Notes under the pieces: model-generated
What the model was told of the DNA's origin: nothing
Databases searched by the model: none
What the model saw: the letters and a program-made list of their open reading frames with translations, nothing else
Assembly (NCBI RefSeq): GCF_006829085.1
Contig: NZ_BJTC01000021.1
Coordinates: 1-61,368 of the forward strand
DNA length: 61,368 bases
From: Chryseobacterium sp. ON_d1
GTDB lineage: Bacteria; Bacteroidota; Bacteroidia; Flavobacteriales; Weeksellaceae
Reading direction: 5' to 3'
Program-made: the position numbers and the translations under genes
Part shown: positions 16,666 through 23,477 of the stretch, piece after piece
Layout: each line of letters starts with the position of its first letter
How positions within the stretch are numbered: the first letter of the stretch is position 1

Positions 16666-18687
16666 ATGAATAATAAAGGATTCAACTGGTTCTTTCCCAT
16701 TGCAATCATAGCTCTTTTGCTATTTTTTGGCTCCAATTTCCTTGGAGGTGATAGTGCAAAATCTATTGATGAGGATGGTTTCTTTAGAGAAATGCAGGCG
16801 GGGAAAGTCCAGAATATAATTATATACAAAGACATAGAGAAAGCTGATGTTTTCCTTACAAAAGAGGCAAAATCAGCAATGGTTTCCAAAACAGGAAAGG
16901 AAAACAACCCTTTTTCGGCGTTAGATATGACTCCTAAAGCAGATTTTTCTTTGAAATACGGAGATCTTCAGCTTTTCCTTCAGAAATTTGAACAGATCAA
17001 AGCGACCAATCCGGCAATCAAAACAACTAAAGATTACGGAACAGGTAAAAGTGCCTTAATGGATATTTTAGTTCCTGCACTGGTTTGGATTTCAATTCTA
17101 GGGTTATTCTACTTTCTTCTTTTCAGGAAGATGGGTGGAGGAGGAGGCCCTGGCGGACAAATCTTCTCTATTGGAAAATCTAAAGCGAAACTTTTTGACG
17201 AAAAAGAAAGGATTCAGGTAACATTCAAAGATGTTGCAGGACTTGAAGGAGCAAAAGAAGAGGTTCAGGAAGTTGTGGATTTTCTTAAAAACTCTGAGAA
17301 ATATACAAAACTGGGAGGTAAAATTCCTAAGGGAGTCCTTTTGGTAGGCCCTCCGGGAACAGGTAAAACCTTATTGGCAAAAGCTGTTGCAGGGGAAGCT
17401 AAAGTTCCGTTTTTCTCACTGTCGGGTTCTGATTTTGTTGAAATGTTTGTGGGGGTAGGCGCTTCAAGAGTGAGAGATCTTTTTGCCCAGGCCAAAGCAA
17501 AATCTCCGGCGATCATCTTTATCGATGAGATTGATGCTATCGGACGTGCAAGAGGAAAGAATAATTTCTCCGGCGGAAACGACGAAAGAGAAAATACATT
17601 GAACCAGCTTCTTACAGAGATGGATGGTTTCGGAACCGATACGAATGTTATCGTAATGGCTGCAACCAACAGGGCCGATATCCTTGATAAAGCTTTGATG
17701 AGAGCAGGACGTTTTGACCGTTCTATTTATGTAGACCTGCCGGAGCTTCATGAAAGAAGACAGATCTTTGACGTTCACTTGAAAAAGATTAAGCTTGATG
17801 ACAATGTAGACAGAGAATTCCTTGCAAAACAGACCCCTGGATTCAGTGGTGCAGATATTGCCAACGTTTGTAATGAAGCAGCACTTATCGCCGCAAGAAA
17901 TAACCATACATCAGTTACAAAGCAGGATTTTCTTGATGCTGTGGACAGAATCATCGGAGGTCTTGAGAAGAAAAACAAAGCCATCAAACCTTCTGAAAAA
18001 AGAAGAGTGGCTTACCACGAGGCTGGACATGCTACTATTTCCTGGCTGGTAGAGCACGCATCACCGCTTTTAAAAGTGACGATTGTACCAAGGGGACGTT
18101 CATTAGGAGCAGCATGGTATCTTCCTGAAGAAAGACAGCTTACGACTACTGAGCAAATGCTGGACGAAATGTGTGCAACGTTAGGAGGTAGAGCGGCAGA
18201 GCAGGTGATTTTCAATAATATTTCAACAGGAGCGCTTTCTGATCTGGAAACGGTCACCAAGAGAGCTCAGGCAATGGTTACCATCTATGGTTTAAGTCCG
18301 AATATCGGTAATATCTCTTACTATGACAGTTCAGGCCAGTCTGAATATAACTTCGGAAAGCCATATTCTGAAGAAACTGCTACAAAGATTGATGCAGAAA
18401 TCAAGTCAATCATTGAAAATCAATACGAGAGAGCGGTAAGAATTCTTGCTGAGAATAAAGACAAGCTTGACGCTTTAGCAAGTAAATTATTAGAAAAAGA
18501 AGTGATCTTCCGTGAAGATTTAGAAGAAATATTCGGAAAAAGAGCATGGGATCCAGAATTGACAGAGAAACCGGTAACCAATACTATTCCTGTAAAAGAT
18601 CAGCCGGTAGTAGAGGATGCTCCTCAGATCAAAGAAAAAGAAGAGGAAAGCGAAATACAGGCTCCCGAAAGCCCAACACAGCTTTAA
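16666..18687 (+). CDS. ftsH: ATP-dependent zinc metalloprotease FtsH
   Basis: 673 aa. N-terminal TM at about 8-24, periplasmic region, TM2 near 133-152. AAA+ domain with Walker A GPPGTGKT (228-235), Walker B IIFIDEIDA and second region of homology (ATNRADILDKALMRAGRFDR). Zinc protease domain with HEAGH (451-455). The C-terminus is a Glu/Pro-rich tail. It degrades membrane and short-lived cytoplasmic proteins. A strong terminator follows, so LUD-cdsA-psd form a separate unit. Confidence 0.97.
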   Translation: MNNKGFNWFFPIAIIALLLFFGSNFLGGDSAKSIDEDGFFREMQAGKVQNIIIYKDIEKADVFLTKEAKSAMVSKTGKENNPFSALDMTPKADFSLKYGDLQLFLQKFEQIKATNPAIKTTKDYGTGKSALMDILVPALVWISILGLFYFLLFRKMGGGGGPGGQIFSIGKSKAKLFDEKERIQVTFKDVAGLEGAKEEVQEVVDFLKNSEKYTKLGGKIPKGVLLVGPPGTGKTLLAKAVAGEAKVPFFSLSGSDFVEMFVGVGASRVRDLFAQAKAKSPAIIFIDEIDAIGRARGKNNFSGGNDERENTLNQLLTEMDGFGTDTNVIVMAATNRADILDKALMRAGRFDRSIYVDLPELHERRQIFDVHLKKIKLDDNVDREFLAKQTPGFSGADIANVCNEAALIAARNNHTSVTKQDFLDAVDRIIGGLEKKNKAIKPSEKRRVAYHEAGHATISWLVEHASPLLKVTIVPRGRSLGAAWYLPEERQLTTTEQMLDEMCATLGGRAAEQVIFNNISTGALSDLETVTKRAQAMVTIYGLSPNIGNISYYDSSGQSEYNFGKPYSEETATKIDAEIKSIIENQYERAVRILAENKDKLDALASKLLEKEVIFREDLEEIFGKRAWDPELTEKPVTNTIPVKDQPVVEDAPQIKEKEEESEIQAPESPTQL

Positions 18688-18711
18688 AGCTCTTAAAAAT
18701 AGAATGAATAC

Positions 18712-18745
18712 AACCTGACAACTTTGAAATTGTCAGGTTTTTTCA
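18712..18745 (+). terminator. Intrinsic terminator of rsfS-ftsH
   Basis: Stem AACCTGACAA / TTGTCAGGTT (18712-18739) followed by a T run, 25 nt after the ftsH stop. Confidence 0.9.
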
Positions 18746-18760
18746 TATTTAAAGAGATAT

Positions 18761-18794
18761 TTTGGACACTATTGTAATTTATTTTCTATTTTTG
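18761..18794 (+). promoter_or_regulatory. Promoter of LUD-cdsA-psd
   Basis: TATTTTTG -7 box at 18787-18794 with TTTG at 18761-18764; the spacing of 22 is slightly long. It lies 27 nt before the TTG start at 18822. Confidence 0.5.
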
Positions 18795-18821
18795 TATAAA
18801 GTTGACTAAAAATAGATTAAG

Positions 18822-19403
18822 TTGAATTTATTCAAGAGGATTGTAAGCAAACTTACCAACCAGCCTGAAGAAGATGAAAAACAGAGCCTGGAGAAGCTTG
18901 GAGATTCGCTGAAAAATGCGGATCTCGACTATAAGTTTGCCCAATTATTTACGCATTCGGGAGGATTTTTTAATTATTGTGCAGATGAAGCGGAGGCTCT
19001 ACAAACTTTAAATCAAATTATCAAAATAGAAGGTATCCACAATCTCTTCTGCTGGGATAAAGAACTTCAGAACTTTTTGAACGTGGTGAAAACTTCTTAT
19101 ACCTCAGAACTGCAGCAGCCAAATGATGCAGCATTCATCACCTGTGAATACCTGATCGCCTATGACGGAAGAATTATGCTTTCGCATAACAATATTCTTC
19201 ATTATCATTCCTCAAGGCTTCCCGATAAAATTATCATCATTGCCAATGTTTCTCAGATTGTAAACAACCTGAATGATGCTATGGGGAAAATAAAAAGAAA
19301 CGGAAATATCAAAAACCTTACTTCTATCAGCGGAAGCCAATCCAAAATGGACAGTTCTTCCAACGCCAATACAAAACTGTTTTTATTGCTGCTTGAAGAT
19401 TAG
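18822..19403 (+). CDS. LUD-domain protein (LutC/YkgG-like)
   Basis: 193 aa, starting at TTG 18822 (MNLFKRIVSKLTNQPEEDEK); the first internal ATG would remove most of the domain. The LUD-like fold is suggested by AFITCEYLIAYDGRIMLSHN and RLPDKIIIIANVSQIV. Canonical LUD proteins belong to the LutABC lactate oxidation complex, but no lutA or lutB lies nearby. The flavobacterial version sits beside ftsH and cdsA, so a different role is likely. Function unknown. Confidence 0.75.
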   Translation: MNLFKRIVSKLTNQPEEDEKQSLEKLGDSLKNADLDYKFAQLFTHSGGFFNYCADEAEALQTLNQIIKIEGIHNLFCWDKELQNFLNVVKTSYTSELQQPNDAAFITCEYLIAYDGRIMLSHNNILHYHSSRLPDKIIIIANVSQIVNNLNDAMGKIKRNGNIKNLTSISGSQSKMDSSSNANTKLFLLLLED

Positions 19404-19426
19404 CAACCACTTCTAAATTTTAAATT

Positions 19427-20299
19427 TTGGATAAAAATCTCATTCAAAGAACCGTATCAGGTATCGTTTATGTAGCCATCATTATTCTTTGTTCTACTCC
19501 GCTTGGAGCACAACTGCTGAACAGCATTGCCCCGGGACTTATCAAACAGCAATATCTTTATTATGGGTTAATGAGCTTGTTGCTGATCGTCGGAACATGG
19601 GAATGTGTAAAAATCATGAAATTTGGAAATGGGTACGAAAAATGGGTGGTATACCCATTGGTCATTTTTATATTTTATATTTTTTCCAAAAGATATTTTA
19701 ACCATGATTTCTTTTTTGATTTCAGACTCAGTGAAATATTAGCCCTGGCTCTTATTGGCATTGCTGTGGTGACTTTATTCAAATATCCTAACGAATTATA
19801 TTTCGACAGCGGAAAACTTATTTTTACCGTTATTTACGTAGCTCTGCCGTTCAGTTTTGCATTAGGCTTACCTAAGTTCTCCAGTTATAGTGATCATTTT
19901 TCTCTTGAGGTTCTGTTCCTGTTTATTCTGATCTGGAGTAGTGATACCTTTGCTTATCTGGTAGGGAAGTTTTTTGGTAAACATAAAATGGCTCCTAAAA
20001 TTTCTCCCAAAAAAACATGGGAAGGATATGCCGGAGGAGTTGTTTTAACATTGATTTTATCTTATTTTATTGAACATTATCAGCCTGAATTGAGAGGAAA
20101 CTGGATGATTGTAGGATTTTTGGTTGCAGCCTTTGCTCCATTAGGAGATTTGGTAGAGAGTCAATTGAAAAGAAATTTCGGTGTGAAAGACAGTGGAAAC
20201 ATCATTCCGGGACATGGAGGAGTTTTAGACAGGCTGGATAGTTTTATTATCTGCGTTCCTGTCGTATATTTGTACTTTATTTTAGAAAAATTTATTTAA
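19427..20299 (+). CDS. cdsA: Phosphatidate cytidylyltransferase
   Basis: 290 aa with about eight membrane segments. The signature SDTFAYLVGKFFGKHKM plus SPKKTWEG and, near the end, GDLVESQLKRNFGVKD and PGHGGVLDRLDS are diagnostic for CdsA. It makes CDP-diacylglycerol from CTP and phosphatidic acid in the inner membrane. The start is TTG at 19427 (MDKNLIQRT), 23 nt after the LUD stop. psd follows after 4 nt, joining two steps of phosphatidylethanolamine synthesis. Confidence 0.96.
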   Translation: MDKNLIQRTVSGIVYVAIIILCSTPLGAQLLNSIAPGLIKQQYLYYGLMSLLLIVGTWECVKIMKFGNGYEKWVVYPLVIFIFYIFSKRYFNHDFFFDFRLSEILALALIGIAVVTLFKYPNELYFDSGKLIFTVIYVALPFSFALGLPKFSSYSDHFSLEVLFLFILIWSSDTFAYLVGKFFGKHKMAPKISPKKTWEGYAGGVVLTLILSYFIEHYQPELRGNWMIVGFLVAAFAPLGDLVESQLKRNFGVKDSGNIIPGHGGVLDRLDSFIICVPVVYLYFILEKFI

Positions 20300-20303
20300 T
20301 CTC

Positions 20304-20960
20304 ATGAAATTACATAGAGAATCAAAAGGAACGATTACCGTTGCGACTATACTTTTTATTATTGTAAGCGCTTTAGCGATTTATTTCCTTAAAATATGGT
20401 CACTGTTGATCATCATGCCTTTGTTGGTTATTTACAGTTTAGTCTTCTGGTTTTTCAGAGTTCCAAACCGTAATATTCTTGACCACAGAGAAAATGTGAT
20501 CGCTCCGGTGGACGGAAAAGTGGTAATGATCAAAGAAGTAGAAGAGGATGAATTTATAAAAGGGAAAGCAATTCAGGTTTCTATTTTTATGTCTCCATTG
20601 AATGTTCACATCTGTAGATATCCGGTTTCGGGAGAAGTTATCTATAAGAAATATCACCCGGGGAAATATCTGGTGGCATGGCATGAAAAGTCTTCTACGG
20701 AAAATGAAAGAACTACAGTAGCAGTACAAACTTTCACCAACCATAAAGTAGTTTTCAGACAGATTGCCGGATATGTAGCCAGAAGGATAGTATTCTACTG
20801 TAATGAAGGTGATAAAGCAAAAGCAGGACACGAGTTCGGGTTTATCAAATTCGGCTCCAGAATGGATGTTTTCCTGCCTTTGGATACTGAGATTATCTGT
20901 AAGATCGGGGATATCACGAAAGGAGGTTTGGATGTAATTGCCAAACTGAAGGAAAATTAA
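20304..20960 (+). CDS. psd: Phosphatidylserine decarboxylase (short form)
   Basis: 218 aa, the short PSD type. Two N-terminal hydrophobic segments cover about 12-50. APVDGKVVMI and FMSPLNVHICRYPVSG are family motifs. The self-cleavage site that yields the pyruvoyl cofactor is Gly184-Ser185 in FGSRMD. It converts phosphatidylserine to phosphatidylethanolamine. It is the last gene of the LUD-cdsA-psd operon, with a terminator 20 nt later. Confidence 0.94.
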   Translation: MKLHRESKGTITVATILFIIVSALAIYFLKIWSLLIIMPLLVIYSLVFWFFRVPNRNILDHRENVIAPVDGKVVMIKEVEEDEFIKGKAIQVSIFMSPLNVHICRYPVSGEVIYKKYHPGKYLVAWHEKSSTENERTTVAVQTFTNHKVVFRQIAGYVARRIVFYCNEGDKAKAGHEFGFIKFGSRMDVFLPLDTEIICKIGDITKGGLDVIAKLKEN

Positions 20961-20980
20961 AATTCTTATTAAATATAAAC

Positions 20981-21014
20981 GCAAAAAGAGGGTCATTAAG
21001 GCTCTCTTTTTTGC
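20981..21014 (+). terminator. Intrinsic terminator of the psd operon
   Basis: Imperfect stem GCAAAAAGAG / CTCTTTTTTGC with a short loop, 20 nt after the psd stop. Confidence 0.7.
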
Positions 21015-21043
21015 TTTATAGGGGGTATATTTTGTTGAGTTTA

Positions 21044-21056
21044 ACTACGCATGAGT
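21044..21056 (+). promoter_or_regulatory. ACT-N7-AGT element, copy 1
   Basis: ACTACGCATGAGT. GTACTG follows 8 bp after it. Its first base is 56 bp before the first base of the -7 box at 21100. Surrounding bases also match copy 3 over about 40 bp (GAGTTT before, ATTG and GTA-TG after). Confidence 0.65.
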
Positions 21057-21099
21057 GATATTGAGTACTGAGGGATTAAAGCTTATTTGTACAGATCAA

Positions 21100-21107
21100 T
21101 AATTTTG
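21100..21107 (+). promoter_or_regulatory. -7 box (TAATTTTG) upstream of the LuxR-type gene
   Basis: An exact TAnnTTTG with no good -33 element, as expected for an activator-dependent promoter. It lies about 300 nt before the ATG. Confidence 0.5.
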
Positions 21108-21407
21108 CAGCTACACAAACACAGGTTATAAACGCTTTTATACCCATACAGAAAATGACTGAATATGACATATGATTTTAAGTGCTGATTTTTTTTATAT
21201 TGATCAGGTTTGTTGAATAAACTAATCAGATTTTTACTAAATTAGAATGGAAAAACACGAATCATATTCTTTTATCACTGAAATTACAGACAGCTGTTTT
21301 GCTTGGTCAGTTTTTATGTCGTTTAAAAGCTATTAACATTGGAAAATTTATGCTTTCAGTAGTGCAAATGCCAATTTGAGCTTGTGAAAACATAAAAAAA
21401 CAACAGG

Positions 21408-22400
21408 ATGATTTATAAGTTTTTCTTTAAAGTGATCAACGATGAAGCAGAGAAAATGGATGATGGTTTTGAAAGCAGCTATCTGAATCTTATTAACCGG
21501 TATCTGCTTTTGTTATTTTTCATATTTCTATTTTATTCCATTTTTATTATTACTTTTTTCGGAGATAAGCTGATCTCAACATTTCTTACGGTTATTACTT
21601 TTTTCTGGTTGTTTTTAATGGCTGTAAAAGGAAAGACAAAACGATTTAAAACAATTTTGAAACCTTTCATTATCGGAATATTTGTTTTACTTACGTTTAT
21701 AGTCAACTTCTTTAATATTTATACTTACAAAAATGCTGGTGTAGAGTATTTTTATTTTTGTCTTCTGTTTGCTGTCCCGTTTTTTTTAAACTATAAAAAA
21801 GATGCCTATTCTATTTTTTTTATTACTTTAATGATCAGTATTAACTTTATTATATGCCTGTACTTTGATTTTGACTTCCTGCCTAAAAGCCGGTTTTTAG
21901 AAAAAAAGGATTTTAAAATAATAAAATCATTGAATATTTTGTTCTCTATTGCCTCTTTTCTGATGGATATTGTCTTTATTACACAGAAAGATGAACTTAT
22001 TAACGGTTTGATAACCGATAAAAAAGTAAAAGACTCTACCATCAAAGATCTTGTCAAAACAAATACAGAACTGATGAAGCATCAGATGCTTATCAATCAT
22101 CTTTCAGAAGAAAATATTCAGGAGATACTGAATCTGGCAGAAACTAACTCTCCGGTCTTTTTTGAAAAATTTCAAGTGTTTTTTCCTTATTTTATTCCGG
22201 AAATTCTAAAAATAAACCCTAATCTGATCCATTCTGAATTATATTTCTGTGCTTTAATGAAACTTGATTTTGATACGAAGAAGATCGCACAATGTACCAA
22301 TAACAGCATTCGCGCAGTAGAAAGCAAAAAATACAGAATACGAAAAAAACTCAATATTCCTTCTGAGATCAATATCAATAGTTACCTTATTAAAATTTAA
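21408..22400 (+). CDS. Membrane-anchored LuxR-type transcriptional regulator
   Basis: 330 aa. About six hydrophobic segments lie near 30-52, 54-72, 83-105, 111-128, 133-152 and 175-195. A polar, coiled-coil-like linker (about 200-235) follows, then a C-terminal domain with FQVFFPYFIPEILKINPNLIH and a helix-turn-helix (CALMKLDFDTKKIAQ, then SIRAVESKKYRIRKKLNI) like flavobacterial LuxR-type regulators. There is no receiver or kinase domain, so signal sensing would be by the membrane part. The -7 box 300 nt upstream carries the ACT-N7-AGT element also found before the next two transcription units; autoregulation is an inference. Confidence 0.75.
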   Translation: MIYKFFFKVINDEAEKMDDGFESSYLNLINRYLLLLFFIFLFYSIFIITFFGDKLISTFLTVITFFWLFLMAVKGKTKRFKTILKPFIIGIFVLLTFIVNFFNIYTYKNAGVEYFYFCLLFAVPFFLNYKKDAYSIFFITLMISINFIICLYFDFDFLPKSRFLEKKDFKIIKSLNILFSIASFLMDIVFITQKDELINGLITDKKVKDSTIKDLVKTNTELMKHQMLINHLSEENIQEILNLAETNSPVFFEKFQVFFPYFIPEILKINPNLIHSELYFCALMKLDFDTKKIAQCTNNSIRAVESKKYRIRKKLNIPSEININSYLIKI

Positions 22401-22420
22401 ACAGAATTCCGATTTTTATT

Positions 22421-22433
22421 ACTCATACGTAGT
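22421..22433 (+). promoter_or_regulatory. ACT-N7-AGT element, copy 2
   Basis: ACTCATACGTAGT. It is the reverse complement of ACTACGTATGAGT, so the core is inverted relative to copies 1 and 3. GTAGTG follows 5 bp later. A TATTTTTA -7-like box starts 54 bp after the first base, similar to the other copies. Confidence 0.55.
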
Positions 22434-22474
22434 CTTAAGTAGTGTCTGATGGTTTTTATTGTTTTTCTTGTCAA

Positions 22475-22482
22475 TATTTTTA
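22475..22482 (+). promoter_or_regulatory. -7-like box (TATTTTTA) of the two-HTH operon
   Basis: One base off TAnnTTTG, 15 nt before the ATG at 22498. It lies inside the longer reading frame from 22459, which argues for the later start. Confidence 0.4.
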
Positions 22483-22497
22483 AATAAAAATGTTGTG

Positions 22498-22914
22498 ATG
22501 AATATTAAGAACATTCATATCGGACCACTGATCAGATCTAAAGTGGAAGAATATGGGCTTCCCATAGAAAGAATCTGCCGCTTTTTAGACAAAACAGAAG
22601 ATGACATAGAAAAAATGTATAATGCCAAAAGCATTGATACTGAAGTTCTGTTGAAATGGTGCAAACTTTTGAAATTTGATTTTTTCAGGTTTTATACAGG
22701 GCATTTGATTTTGTATGCTCCACCGCTTGTAAGAATTCAAAAGGCGGGAAAGGATAAGGAAAATACAATCATCTTCAGGAAGAATATCTATACAAAGGAA
22801 ATAAAGGATTTTATACTTGAGAAGATAGAGACGGGAACAATGACCGCCGGTGAAGCGGTTGAACGATATAAGATTCCCAAGACAACCTTATATAAATGGA
22901 TGAAAAAAATATAA
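22498..22914 (+). CDS. Small helix-turn-helix protein (transposase-like HTH), function unknown
   Basis: 138 aa from ATG 22498; a longer frame from 22459 overlaps the promoter. The N-terminal half (HIGPLIRSKVEEYGLPIERI, then LDKTEDDIEKMYNAKSID) resembles an XRE-like HTH. It is followed by LLKWCKLLKFDFFRFYTGHLILYAPP. The C-terminal 40 residues form an IS3 OrfA-like HTH (GTMTAGEAVERYKIPKTTLYKW). Such proteins are often labelled transposase, but no terminal repeats, catalytic domain or partner orfB are present. It sits 2 nt before another HTH gene. DNA binding is likely; targets are unknown. Confidence 0.65.
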   Translation: MNIKNIHIGPLIRSKVEEYGLPIERICRFLDKTEDDIEKMYNAKSIDTEVLLKWCKLLKFDFFRFYTGHLILYAPPLVRIQKAGKDKENTIIFRKNIYTKEIKDFILEKIETGTMTAGEAVERYKIPKTTLYKWMKKI

Positions 22915-22915
22915 A

Positions 22916-23236
22916 ATGATGCCTGATTACAAACAGATTTATACTGACATTCTTGAGGAGAAATTTCCTGAAAAATTAACAGATGCTCACGTCAGATATC
23001 AACTTGAATCACTGTATTCTGCTATTGACGTTCTGAAATTTAATCAGTTAATTTTTGGGGAACCTGACTATACAACCGGGATTAATAATCAACAACTGCG
23101 TTCTTATGATAAAGAGTCTGTTTTGAAAATTCTCAGATATCAGCAGAAAAATAAACTTACCAATCTTCAGCTTAGCAGCCATTTTAAAATAAGCCGGAAT
23201 ACAATTGCCCGGTGGAAGGCTATTTTTAAAATATGA
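22916..23236 (+). CDS. Small helix-turn-helix protein, partner of preceding HTH gene
   Basis: 106 aa from ATG 22916 (or ATG 22919), one base after the preceding stop codon. It is mostly helical, with no signal peptide. A C-terminal HTH reads SVLKILRYQQKNKLTNLQLSSHFKISRNTIARWK split over about 68-102, resembling transposase-type or Trp-repressor-like HTH. The N-terminal part has no family I recognise. The tight spacing and shared upstream element suggest it is translated with its partner. Function unknown. Confidence 0.65.
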   Translation: MMPDYKQIYTDILEEKFPEKLTDAHVRYQLESLYSAIDVLKFNQLIFGEPDYTTGINNQQLRSYDKESVLKILRYQQKNKLTNLQLSSHFKISRNTIARWKAIFKI

Positions 23237-23357
23237 AGGATATGAAATCTGTTTAAGTTGAAGTATGTTTTTTTTAATTAAATAAGGTTTGATGGAATAA
23301 CTGAATTTCTTTATTTGTGGGTTTGTTTATTTAAAATTATAGCTGTTTGTGAGTTTT

Positions 23358-23370
23358 ACTACGTGTGAGT
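23358..23370 (+). promoter_or_regulatory. ACT-N7-AGT element, copy 3
   Basis: ACTACGTGTGAGT, then GTATTG 8 bp later. Its first base is 57 bp before the -7 box at 23415, almost the same spacing as copy 1. Confidence 0.65.
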
Positions 23371-23392
23371 AGAATTGCGTATTGTGAGGTGA

Positions 23393-23422
23393 TTTGATAA
23401 TTGTAGGTTGATGATATTTTTG
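23393..23422 (+). promoter_or_regulatory. Promoter of the secreted surface-protein gene
   Basis: TTTG at 23393-23396, 18-bp spacer, exact TATTTTTG at 23415-23422. Predicted start about 50 nt before the ATG at 23478. Confidence 0.65.
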
Positions 23423-23477
23423 TCCCAATTAAATGACTTATTTAAATCTTATGTATTAAACAATTATAACTTATACA

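Larger units (their letters stand above)
21015..21407 (+). other. Long regulatory leader upstream of the membrane LuxR-type gene
   Basis: Holds the ACT-N7-AGT element (21044-21056) and a -7 box (21100-21107). About 290 nt of leader then precede the ATG at 21408. A 29-codon ORF at 21247-21336 (starts MEKHESYSFITEITD) is the only sizeable frame; I cannot tell whether it is translated. Confidence 0.5.

Noticed and set aside
18822..19403. Lactate utilisation operon
   Set aside because: Only a LUD-like gene is present; lutA and lutB partners are absent and the neighbours are lipid-synthesis genes.
20439..20996. 185-aa minus-strand ORF
   Set aside because: Antisense to psd with no coding signature.
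22498..23236. Insertion sequence around the two HTH genes
   Set aside because: No terminal repeats, no DDE transposase gene and no duplication found.
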